Below are positions 49,270 through 60,299 of a stretch of 64,000 nt of DNA, one piece after another. How positions within the stretch are numbered: position 1 is the first letter of the stretch; each line of letters opens with the position of its first letter. Location of the stretch: positions 91,412,895 to 91,476,894 of the forward strand of contig CM035226.1 in assembly GCA_020226215.1 (NCBI GenBank). The letters run 5' to 3'. The DNA comes from Sindora glabra (taxonomy: Eukaryota; Streptophyta; Magnoliopsida; Fabales; Fabaceae). The notes under the pieces are model-generated. The model was not told the DNA's origin and searched no databases. It saw nothing but the letters and a program-made list of their open reading frames with translations. The position numbers and the translations under genes were made by a program.

Positions 49270-50300
49270 GTTGTAATGGTTGATCCAAGAAAACTCATTT
49301 TTGTGTGTTTTGAGAAAAAATATAATGTCTTTGTAAAATGAGATTTTTATGCTATAGAGTGTTAAAATAGCATGGTTAGGATCTTTTTATATCATTAACT
49401 TTATTAGTATTAGGTGTTTGAAGCTAACTCAAAAAACCTACTTCTATATATGTGATATTGGTAATGATAGATTAGAAAAATATAAATTTATACCATAAAG
49501 TGTTTAAATAACATAAGTAGAATTATTTTAAAGTATCGTATGATAATATTTTTTGTGGTGACTGTATATCCTAGAAAATCACATTGTGGATAAATTTAAA
49601 CACTTGGTGATAGCTTTGACAAAGAGAATTTTATAATATAGAATATTAAGATAATAAGGTTAAAGTATTCTTGAAGCATTACTTCTTAACTTTTAAGGAT
49701 TTGAACTTGCTTTAGAAATCTCAATAAAATGGTACATTTTAATTCCACTAGCTAGTATTATAAAATAAAAGAAATGATGATATAGAATAACATAATAGAG
49801 TGAATAGATACTTTTTACAACATTAAATTTTAATATTTCATTTATATAGTTTGGTTCAAGAATCTCCACATTATGATATTTTCTTAGGTTTCGATGAATA
49901 TCCTAAGAAAAAATGATAAGATGCATTATGAGATATTAAAATGTTGTGATTAGACCTTGGAATAATGATTTAGGAAACTCTCCTTTGTCATATTATTTTA
50001 GATAACTGATATAGTATTAATAAAATAAGAATTTTATAATAAAATATTAAATTAATATATTAAGAATATAATTATATCATTAAGATAAGTGTTCTTAACA
50101 AAAGTAATTTTCTAGTTCTTTACAGAAAGTTAAAATATAAGGAAATAGGTATATAATTTTATACAATGATAAGAGTAAGTTCTCTAAAGAGCTTTAAATT
50201 ATAATTTCTTACTTGTATAAGTTGGATTTAGGATTACTAATAATAATATATTTTGATTTTATGAGTTAAACTTGGAAAATTAAGGAAGCTAATTATTTAA
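49270..50300 (+). repeat. Diverged tandem array, unit about 120-150 bp, six or seven units
   Basis: A segment of the form AAAATGAGATTTTTATGCTATAG followed by AGTGTTAAAATAGCATGGTTAG recurs in changed form near 49335, 49475, 49621, 49771, 49911 and 50033. Each is separated by CAAGAAAACTCA or CTAGAAAATCAC-like segments. The regular spacing (140, 146, 150, 140, 122) shows a tandem origin. Confidence 0.65.
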
Positions 50301-50559
50301 ATCATTAGAATATCATGATCTGGAATTGAAATTAAGATAATCAGGAAAGAAAATAAAGAATGTTTATCTACTTGTAAATAAATTTATCTTTATAAATTGT
50401 GAAATAGGAATAATAGGTGAAAAGATAAGAATAGATGCTTTGGAACATCCAAAAGTGGATAGGTGATTTTAGGTGAATATATATCTCACCCTATATTAAT
50501 ATTTTAGTAAAAGATTATTTAAATGTTATAATTTACTTTCTTATTGTAAAATGGTTTAT

Positions 50560-52010
50560 TAATTGGTACAAGTGTACACTATTGTAAACAAGTAAGAGTG
50601 ATAAAAAGAGTATCGTTTCCACAAGGATTATTTTATTAAGTACAAAAATTAATAATGTTAACATTATTTAACAAATCGATTAGTTAGAATTAAAGTAACT
50701 AAATAAAAATTTATGAAAAGTAATGAAAATAAAAATGAATGCCTTTAGGGGGAAAAGCAAATATGAATAAAGCTCTAGGGATTAGACTTCACTTAACAAA
50801 TTCAAATTGAATCATTTATCTACTCTAATCTAATTTTAAATCTTCTTGATTGATAGTCGAGTTTCTCTAAATTAATTACTAGCCTTTTCTAAAGTCAAGT
50901 AATTTTATCACCAATTGCTAATTCACTATATTCCTATGTGAATTAAAATAACTAATTATGCATTAAGATTCATGAAACTCATCTAGACTATACAAAACAC
51001 ATGAATATATTCCTATTTTATATGTAGTTTATGATTTTAATTATAGGATACACACATATGTACCTTCTTCTAGTCTCAACATGCATATTGAAATCATTCA
51101 AAAGCTGGCCAATCAATTAAAAATATTAAGAATAATAATTAAAATTCAATTAAAGAGAAGAAAATTAAAATTAGTTTCAATAAACTAGAATTTAATTTGT
51201 TATTATTAAGTTACATCATCACCTTAGGAAAATGAAAACTTAGTTCATAATAAAATTAGAAACAAACTTAAAATAAAATGAAAATATCATAACATTCATG
51301 ATCAAAATATAAAGATACAATTATAAATATATGAAAATAGAAATTCTAACCATCCATATAAGAAGACTATCTATCCTTCCATTAAGGAGACATGTAAAAA
51401 GAATTAAAAATTTATGAAATTAAATTCTACATGCTATCTAAAATTCTTTAAATTATGCTATTTAAGGTTACTCTTGTGTTTTTTGCTCATCTCTATTTAT
51501 AGATGAATGGGTGTAAGGATTTTAACTTGCCAAGTCATTAATCTTAACCACTAGTTACTAATTTTGGTCTCGCAACAACCATGCTTCTGGATTATTACTA
51601 ACTTTTGACAATTAAAATGGTGGATTCATAATTTTTAGTCAAGATAAAAGTTATAGAGGTAGATCTTAACTTTAAAACAGACTCAAGAACTCCTAAATTT
51701 GACATCTATAGCTTTAGTTATGGTCAAATTAGTAAACAAAAGTTAGATTTAAATAAAACTACCATTTTAACTTCTAAGCAAAATTTGAAATCCTTAAGGG
51801 CTGAACTAGACTTTACTTGCAACATAAAAGTTGAAGGGCTTTTTTTAGCTTCTAATCTATATAAAGAACGACCTAATTCGATGTCTAAAGCTCCAAATAT
51901 GGCTTAAAACTTGAAAAAAGGTTAAAATCTAGCATTACTCAAAAAATTTGATTTCATCTTAAAATCATAACCTATTCATAAAATGTAACCAAATTTATTA
52001 AATTAGGCTT
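50560..52010 (+). repeat. Dispersed plant repeat (CAAGTGTACAC...TATCGTTTCCACAAGGATT type)
   Basis: Shares its opening layout with 62731-64000: CAAGTGTAC / GCAAGTGCACGG, then AAAAAGAGTATCGTTTCCACAAGGATT / AAAAGATATCATCTCCACAGGGATT. Both copies later have a paragraph of short, complex sequence with CTAATCTA and AACTAATTATGC-like words. No coding capacity. I cannot assign it to a transposon class. Confidence 0.5.
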
Positions 52011-52012
52011 AT

Positions 52013-53330
52013 GTAACATCCAAAAATGCATTATATAAGGGAAAATAAATATATAAATATTTTAGTTATCAAGTTCTTTAAGGTATAATTGCATGGCATA
52101 TGTTACTATTAAATTATCTTTGTTGTTATACATAATTAACATAGAGATAATATCGATGATAAGGTAATGGTTATCTATGTGAGCAAATGAGAAATTACCA
52201 TTTGGGAAGACTTGATGTTATTAGTATCATTTGTTAGCTGATTGTGATGAGACTATAATGATTAATAATATGGTTTATATTATAATTGATTTTATTTTGT
52301 ATTTATAATTTAGAAAGTGTATTGTGATCTATATTGGATGTGAATAAATATTATAGCCATGCAAGGCATGACAATGTTGCTATATAAATACCATTATATA
52401 TTGATCTTTACTTTATATCGATAAATAACTATTTATAATGAATTTGCATTAAAATTATGATTTAAAAAGTTAAGTTCTAGTGAATTTATTATATTGTGAA
52501 TTATGGTATGAGTGGTATTGAGATTAGAAATGTGATGGAATGATGATCTGAATGCCAAGTGGAAAATGCCTAGCAAACAGTTATGAGGGATATAAGATTG
52601 ACTTGGAAGTCAAAAAGTAAATGCATATATATTATTGTTGTAAATCAATATAACATTGAGATCAATTTGACCTTGAATATTATTATTTAGTATAATTGCA
52701 AGAACTTAATATAATTGTGATGATTTGATTATGATTGAGCCTTAATAGCTATTTATGAATGTGGTGACTACTTGAAATGGTTATGTGTGATATAGTGATC
52801 ATTCCTACTAGTAAATGATTGAGATTACTATAGCTTGTATTGTAAAGTATGAAATCCTAGCTGTGTGCAATGAATATTTACTCTGAGACTTATTTTCGTA
52901 TATCTCAAAAATTTAGGAAATGAGTTTGCTATTATTTTCTAATTTAATACATAATTCTCTTGTAATTTTTGTGTATGTGCATATATAAAATTAATCTCCC
53001 ACAAGATAGTGATAGATATATGCTCACTCTATTTTATTTTCAATATTTTCAAATTGGAATAAGCATATTTAAGCTTATTGCATCCATCGAGAATCAAGAT
53101 CATTTAATTTGAAGATTTGATAGTTAGGGTTCTTTTTAGATTAGGATTAAAATTTGAGAAAGAAATATTCTTAATTTAGCATTAGATACATTGAATTATT
53201 TATGTGTGTATAAGTTTGAATTTATATAGTATTGTGTGTATATTTGATGCTATCATATCTAAAAAAAATTCACAGGTTTCATGATTTAGGGCGTATAACC
53301 CTTGTGAAGTGTTCAAAAATAAGGGAGATT
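52013..53330 (+). mobile_element. Ty3/gypsy-like LTR copy on +
   Basis: Begins TGTAACATCCAAAAATGC. It shares TAAGATTGACTTGGAA with the copy at 33210 (TAAGATTAACTTGGAA) and has a TATGCTCACTC motif near 53010, typical of the 3' part of gypsy LTRs. The end is approximate. Confidence 0.4.
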
Positions 53331-53399
53331 ATGTTCGTCTTTCCATAAAATATAAAGTATAATTTAACTCTCCACAAAAATAAGAAGACTTCTATTAGA

Positions 53400-54645
53400 T
53401 AGATAAAAGTGATTAGGGTTAAGACTTGTGGAGACTAAGTATTCGGATTCATGCTAATCACAATTGAGACAAAATCGACACATTTAAAGATTTCTTTCTA
53501 AGCACAACTTCATTAAATCCTTTCTAAATAGATAAGGGGTGCACATTTTATGTTAAAAATCACTTCTTTAATTCAAGGGATTTACTATTGGTTCATATTT
53601 TGGACATGAAAAATAAAGTTGAACAAAAATAATTAATATAAAATTTTAATCTTATTTGCTATTTGTTAGACATTCTAATATATAACCACTAAACTTTAAT
53701 CAATTTAAGTCCACATTATAATCATAAATATGTTTGCATGCTTATTCCATTCCTAATTATTCATATTAAGATCACCTATCATCATAAAAAGGCACAATGT
53801 AGTTTAAAATCTTTAAAACATGTGAATTTTTTAGAAAAGATTAGAATATAATTGATTATATAATTAATTATGCAAGTTTAAAGAGCAAATTCTTTGTTAT
53901 AAAATTAACTATGCCAAGAATTTTTATAGATTTTATTGTAAAATACATTATTCACTCATGTGGATTTTACCTAAAACTCATTTGTTATGCAAGATTAAAC
54001 CATTCAACCACTATAAAACATATAAATAATATCATAACCTTAGATCCAACAAAAAAACTCATAAAACCTCATTCTATAACATCAAATATTCAAGTTTGCG
54101 AATAAAATTAGTTAGAATATCTACTTATTGCTTATGGATGAGGTAATAGATAATGTAATTGAGGGTTGATTGCTCCTAAGCATATAAAAATCAATAAATT
54201 AAAATTAAGGCCTTAAAACTTCCATTTAACCAAAACCTTAATCATTCAAAAATCAAAAGGGATAATGGAAGAGAAATATTACAAAGATTAAGATGTAAAA
54301 ATTCTTACCATGCTTAGATTTAAAGAAGATGAAGGGAAAAAGAAATAGCTTGGTTATCCTTTGAGATTATGAAAAAGATAGAATGGTGGAAATTTGGAGG
54401 AAGAATGAAAGGGTATGCTAAAAATGAGGAATATGGAAGGGAAAGGGGTTTGGGAGGTAAAATTGAAAAAGTGGTCTAAATTTTCCTCATACTCATATAT
54501 TCACTCAAAATTCCATTTTGTTTTCTTTAAATTATACCTACTTATTCATTTAAAACCCAATTCACATAAAAACAAAATTTATTTACAAACTTATTACATT
54601 TATTTAGTTTCAAATAAAGCATTTTAAATTGTAATATGTGTAACA
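53400..54645 (-). mobile_element. Ty3/gypsy-like LTR copy on -, nested in a copia LTR
   Basis: On - it starts TGTTACACATATTAC at 54645. It contains a CT-rich block (54500-54300), CTTAGGAGCAATCAACC near 54170 (compare the 46.5 kb copy) and ATAATTGATTATATAATTAATTATG at about 53850. Immediately outside its start lies a copia LTR on the same strand whose sequence stops at the junction. Confidence 0.4.
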
Positions 54646-54744
54646 CATAATATTAACTCATAAAAAAGCAAATAATTGACCATAAAGGGATAAAATATGT
54701 ACATAAATTATAAATATTCATAGTAAAGATAATTATTTATAACA
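54646..54744 (-). mobile_element. Truncated copia 3' LTR on -
   Basis: A purine-rich AAAAGAGAG tract followed by TGTTATAAATAATTATC (54744 downward) is the usual polypurine tract and LTR start. The next about 95 bp align with the + LTR at 24101, including ATGAATAT..ATAATTTA and ATATTTTATCC. Similarity ends at the gypsy LTR start. Confidence 0.55.
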
Positions 54745-54889
54745 CTCTCTTTTGGATACCTATTACATAAAGGAATACATTATTTTGTTATACACAATAA
54801 GATGTGCTTCATTAAAAATTTTATCAGGAAAAATCAATAGAACAAAATCTTGGTTAAAAAAAAATTGTACAATGAATATTTACTTACCT

Positions 54890-55340
54890 TCATAACAATA
54901 CCATTTAATATTATGAACTAATGTAATCCGATATTATAAAGTGACTTTTTAAACACTACAGTAGAAAGTGCCTTAGTGAATAAATCTATAAGATTATTAC
55001 TTAAACAAATTTGTTAACTCCAATATCAGTACAATTTTTAATATCATGTATGAAAAAGAATTTTAATGAGATATGTTTCATTTTATCAATTTAATATACC
55101 CCTTTTTCAATTAGATTATACATGTTTCATTATCTTCATACAAGATTATTGGAAACTTCTTTTTAAATGAGAAATCTATATCTATTGTACCTTGAAGATA
55201 CCAAAGCATATGCTTAACTCTATTCCATGCCTTCATATTAGGTAAAAAATATATCTTGCTAATACATTTACAGATAATGATATATTGGATTGTATATGAT
55301 TGGAAGATATATTAGTGCTCCAATAGCACTCAGAAATTGT
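54890..55340 (-). pseudogene. Ty1/copia pol C-terminal relic (RT end and RNase H)
   Basis: Read on -, in order: IGALIYLP (about 55310), KAWNRVKHMLWYLQGTIDID (about 55230-55180), PIILYEDNETCII (about 55150-55110), LKKGYIK-stop-DKMKHIS, KFFFIHDI and LIDLFTKALSTVVFK (about 54975-54935). These are the diagnostic blocks at the end of plant copia polyproteins, with several stops and at least one frame change. The polypurine tract and 3' LTR follow at 54744, as expected. The upstream part of pol is interrupted near 55387 by an M2 MITE. Confidence 0.8.
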
Positions 55341-55386
55341 AAAATCCTAAAAGTCTATTTATAAGTCTTACCAATATAAATAAATT

Positions 55387-55602
55387 GGAGAAAACTTAGA
55401 TGAAGTTTTATAAGTATTTTTTATGAAGTTCTTAATCATAATTTTACACATGTATTAATTTTCTAGCTCATCACTAATAATTATAACTTAATAAATATAA
55501 TTATTAATTAATTATTCAATTAGTTAGGAATTGAATATATATGTAAAATTGTGATTGGAAACTTCATAACAAACACCTATGGAACTTCATCTAAGTTTTC
55601 TC
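55387..55602. mobile_element. MITE, family M2 copy c
   Basis: A 216-bp element beginning GGAGAAAACTTAGATGAAG and ending CTTCATCTAAGTTTTCTC. The arms of about 80 bp pair. Flanks TAAATAAATT (55377-55386) and TAAACAAATT (55603-55612) match at 9 of 10 positions. The arms are also well matched to those of 42457-42676. Confidence 0.85.
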
Positions 55603-55932
55603 TAAACAAATTTCTAAACAAGTATTTGAACATGTGTGCACAAGATTTACAATAAAAATTTTGCAAGGAATAGTACAAGGATTTATTGAGGACATTTATA
55701 TATTAAGTATTTTAATAATTTTAGTAATTATTTTGACTAATTTGCAAAGCTTGTGACTAATGTGATATATTAAGTCTAAGTAGTTTTTCATTCTTCTCAC
55801 GAGATTAAAAATGGCCTTTATCACATCTAATGACCTTGGAATCGGCTATTTGATTGAGATGCTTAGGCCCGAAAAATAATTACCCTGCACCTTGCGCTGG
55901 AAAAATATATTACCTAAATACTTAAACTTTCT

Positions 55933-56170
55933 TTTTCAAAAAATTGAGTGACAAGAAGGAGGAGCCTATGATGTAGTACTTATGTGGCAATTCCCCTTGG
56001 CCGTGCCCATTTTACCATAAAATTGTTAAATTTTTCTGAAAAATGCCCATTTTGCCAAAAAATCGTTGAAATTTTTTTTTCAAAAAATTGAGTGACGAGA
56101 AAGGGAGCCCATGATGTAGTGCTCATGTGGCAACCCCCCTTAATTGCACCCATTTTGCCAGAAAATTGTT
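55933..56170 (+). repeat. Two-copy tandem duplication, unit about 143 bp
   Basis: TTTTTCAAAAAATTGAGTGAC starts at about 55933 and again at about 56076. Each is followed by GAGCC(T/C)ATGATGTAGT, CATGTGGCAA, CCCATTTT and AAAATTGTT. The second unit is shorter. It may be terminal or subterminal sequence of the Mutator-like element that lies to its right, but this is not shown. Confidence 0.7.
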
Positions 56171-56179
56171 ATTTGATAT

Positions 56180-57830
56180 AAATTTTTTTAATCAGAATCG
56201 AAAATTTTTTCCCTCAACCCTTATTTTTTAATTTGATTTAATTTGAAAATTTTTGTTATTTATTTGGAATAAAAAAATTTAAAATATTTAATTATTTATG
56301 ATTTGTTGGCCCATTTTTATTTTATATTTAATCTTGAAATAATTTATATAAAATTTAATTGTTGACATTTTGAATTTTAGTGAGATAGTAACTATTCAAG
56401 ATTTTAAATAATAATTAATAATTTAATTAACTCTCATAATATTGTATAATATACATAATATAATAAAATTGGTAGCTATCAAAAAATTATTGGAATAATT
56501 AAAATCTTAATGAATACAAATTTTGACTTATTCCTTTGTAAACTTATTTGTTGGAATATTTAAATTATAAAATTAAATCATTAAAAAATATTTTATTATG
56601 GTTTCATGTATATATCCTTTAAATTATTTCACTAAACATAAAATTAGAATATAATTTGTACCATGAAAGTCAATATTTTATTAGTAAATGATATTAATCC
56701 ATTATTTGAAATAATTTAATCTATAAAAAATTAATTACATATAGATTACATATTCTTAAAAAAATGTTAAATGAAAATTATAAAATTATAATACAATATT
56801 TATTTTTATTTTGTCACATATAATATTAATATTATATAAATAATAAAAATAAATTATGTATAAAATTTTTAAATAAATACTTAGAAATAATGTGTTAAAT
56901 TGTATATATTTTTTTAAAATTAAGATATTATAATGCTATAATTCTTATGTCATTGTAAAAAAAAAAATCATATCATTTGATGAAATATCTATTTAATTTT
57001 ATTTTAGGGAATACTTTACAATTTTCTCTTATTTTTTGTATTAAGTGTATTAATTATAAAATTTATATCTATTAAAAATACTTCAGAATTAGTTGATTTT
57101 ATTAATATTAAATTATATTTTTCATCAATGTTATGTAAAGATCAAATATACTTATTTTCTTTTATTTCTATAACTTTATGAATCATTTTTAATAATCATG
57201 ATAAAAGTATCACATTACTCCTTTATCAATAAATATCCTGATCTTTTTTATGGAAAATGTTATTTAATAAAACTAGTAGGACTTAAATTAATAACATATA
57301 ATTATTCTAAATACTAATTTTTGGATATTAAAGGCAAATATCACCTTTAAATTACCGTAAAATAACTAAATATTTTACTGTTGAATTTTAGGAATTTGAA
57401 TTTTGAAAATTGAATTTTACTCAACTAACACTTAATATTTGGCTACCCAAATGAAATGTGATTTGGATTACTTGACAATAGTGAAATACATGATTTTCAA
57501 CTTCTACAATCTGCCTATAAAATTGGATAATACGATAAATAAAATGTGTGAGAGTGCTAAAGTTGAAGTAAAAAAGTTATGAATCAATTAAATAAATAAA
57601 TTAAATATTTTCAGTCACCAAAATAATGACTTTCAGTCCCACATTTAGGGCGTTGCCTTACTTGTTACAGTCGTTGAGGAAAGGACTGATGTTGTTCATC
57701 TTCGTCATCATTGTCATCATCATCTATGTGAGTCGGGTGGGTTTAATCTCTAAAGGGTGGAGAGTTCAAGTCCCATTGGGAGGACTAAAATGGTAGTATA
57801 AGGTTTTGGAGGGTAAAAAATCCTTGTTGC
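56180..57830. other. A+T-rich DNA, nothing recognised; tRNA-like B-box at about 57765
   Basis: 56180-57600 is nearly pure A/T with no gene. From 57600 the composition rises as the PMD-bearing element begins. GAGTTCAAGTCCC near 57762 resembles a tRNA B-box, but no cloverleaf is seen. Confidence 0.4.
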
Positions 57831-57839
57831 TGCTAATCC

Positions 57840-59870
57840 ATGGATACACTGGTGTACTCAGTAGTGAATGTAGATAGATTAGTAAACAATGTCATCAGTG
57901 ATCTGGGGCTTTGTGGAGTTGAATGCGATGGCGATAGGGCGAAGAACGATGACTGTGGAGCATCGTGAGGGTACTGTGGAGGTAGTGTCATACTATACGA
58001 GGGGCCAGCTTTTGGACCTGCGAAGAATTGTGTTGAGGGAGTGTAACTTAATGGACTTGCACCTCCTATATTAACTTGCATAAAAGGAAGGGTGTGGGAG
58101 GAATGGACACTTGCCTATGACATTGAAGGATGGCCATGCGAGATACTTTCATTATCATCCCCCTTATTGGATAAAATAGGATCCCTAAAAGATATGAATT
58201 TGTGACTTCTCCTGCCACACCTTGGCTCGAGAATGGGAGGTCTTAGTAATTCAGTAGCCGGATAAGCAAGTTGGGAAGCCGCCATGTCTTTATGCTCTCC
58301 CAATGCACGCAACATGAAGCCACATTCTTGATTCATTGTCTCTCTAAATTGATTGTACGATTGAGAGGATGAATCCTCGACATAGAGCCTGCGTAATTTC
58401 TCAGCTACATCAGTTTATAAAGAAATCCTAAAGTTACAATTTAATACCATCACAATTTGAATACATAAGCTCAAAAGATTGTGAAAAATGCAAGGTTATC
58501 ACAAATCCTAAACCACCACTAACTGGATGGATCCACCGTCTGGTGTGTCTCCAGTACCACTTTATGTAGCCCAAGTCATGACCTAGAGCATCTGTTGATA
58601 CTTCAGTTATTGCACGTAGCAATAAAAATTATGTGCTTTTGGCGCTAGTCTTTTGAAGTTTTCCCTCGAAGCTACAAGGTATGATAAGAATCGAGATTGA
58701 ATGGCTCCTGTGGGATTTGCCGCCTACTAAACTATCGTAGCACACGATCTGCGTGGTGCCATTCCATGATATGGAAGCAAATGATGGGGACTGATGCTAA
58801 CCATATATTGGGTAAGGCTAAGCAATATCCTAGTATAAGTTACTGTACATCGGGGATGTCATAAGGACGCCAAATAATTTGCATCACTAGATCTGATGTT
58901 AGGAGCATTACAGTCAGTAAAGCAAGGATTCTAACCTCATCAGCCTTATCTGATCAAGCAATACTCTATATTGGTGTAGGGCCATTCCTAGCAATCGAGG
59001 AGGTAGATCAGTATTCTTCAACCTGCGAGAATTAAAAAAAAGGTGTTATTATCACAAATATTTTGAGTTGTTACAAGAAATGCACTATGAATATCATGTC
59101 TAATCCAAACCTAAAACCTAATGGTAAAAGCAATGGGTAAATGTCTAGCCAAGAATCAGGATACGGTGGTCTTATTGGTGCTAGCATAGGAAATCGATCC
59201 CACACCTATAAATGTAACAAGTGCAAACACCTATCAATATTAATCTCATTACATTTTGTTGCGGTACATAACTCTCTGTACAAGCATGCTAGGACTGTTA
59301 ATCCCTAACTATACTAACCAGCTTCTGTAAAATTTACCAATAATGGTAGATACATTAACAGCACTCTGTGACCCAAAGTGTCGGGCATAAGGTAACCGCG
59401 AATGAGCCTCAATATGCAAGCACGTGCAAAACACTGCATTTGTTCTTCATCTGCATCATCAGGTAAATGCCCAAAGGTAGTTGCTAACTAAGGGATGCTT
59501 AGGCGCTGGCCTTATAAACATTCATTGGGTGGTCTGACCTTAAGTAAATCTTCGCACACCCCTGGCCAATCATGTCCAGTGTATCTAGATACAGGGATGC
59601 CTTCGCATAGCAAACCTAACTAGATGGAGACATCCTGTAAGGTAATATTGCACTCCCCTGAGGTGGTGTGAAAAGTGTATGTCTCGAGACGCCATCATTT
59701 GATGAAAGTAGAGACCAAAGCTGCATTAAAGTCAAAGTGTCGAAGCCGGCTGGCACCATAGAACCTTGCTTGTTCAAGATAAGGCACAATTACAGGTGGT
59801 AGATCGAAAAGTTGATCCCTATGGGCAATGCGTTGTAACTTCAGAATTCGATCCTTCTTTACATGTCAAA
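57840..59870 (-). pseudogene. Plant mobile domain (PMD/MAIN-like) gene relic in a Mutator-like element
   Basis: Read on -: RDQLFDLPPVIVPYLEQARF (about 59830), WRLETYTFHTTSGECNITLQDVS (about 59690-59625), ARACILRLIRGYLMPD (about 59435) and VLLMYLPLLVNFTEAG (about 59370-59325). Then, after a probable intron ending at TTCTCGCAG (about 59025), IIWRPYD, NIWLASVPIICF and IMEWHHADRVLR (58810-58735), and WYWRHTRRWIHP (about 58530). This is the full order of the PMD family, followed by a Pro/Ser-rich tail (57833-58081). Stops and frame breaks occur throughout (for example after STFIK, QDVSI and VLR), so it is not functional. PMD proteins of Arabidopsis (MAIN, MAIL1) act in genome stability and transposon silencing, while many plant copies lie within transposons. 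Here it follows a MULE transposase on the same strand. Confidence 0.8.
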
Positions 59871-60299
59871 TGAAAAAAATAGTAAGCACATTCCCATGTA
59901 AGCAATTATTACTAAGTGAGTCGAATTACCTAGTCTAACCACATGGCCTACAAAACATGTCTAGACTATAAGTATAAAATAGACTCATCATCGAGCTCAG
60001 GTGTTACAACACAACGCTAACTTGTCATTATATTTAAGAGCTACGGACTACGCAGGACTAGATAAATTCAGTAAATTTTAGAACCATCAAATTATGCAAG
60101 TATTTCATTACAAAGTTAGAAATAAAATAATTTAATACAATGTGACAAAGTATAATAAACTTAATAGATACAACAAGTTTCCTAACTTCTACCAATATAT
60201 CAACAAATTATGCATAATCCAGATAAGATTGCATTAGAATCCTTGAAGAAAACATAATCCGGACACAATCATATTATAAACCTTGAAGAACACATTGTC

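Larger units (their letters stand above)
48149..50500 (+). mobile_element. Ty3/gypsy-like LTR copy on +
   Basis: Begins TGTAATACCCTTGAATGC. It contains a TA microsatellite (48450-48500), a CT-rich tract (48690-48900), a more complex stretch (48900-49230) and then the tandem units listed separately. The same landmarks occur in reverse at 36300-38959. A 116-codon frame at 48666-49016 is Phe/Leu/Ser/Pro low complexity from the CT tract; I do not call it a gene. Confidence 0.45.

Noticed and set aside
57740..57800. Possible tRNA gene
   Set aside because: Only a B-box-like string is present; stems and acceptor arms cannot be formed.
57889..58074. 61-codon frame on +
   Set aside because: Antisense to the Pro/Ser-rich tail of the PMD relic.
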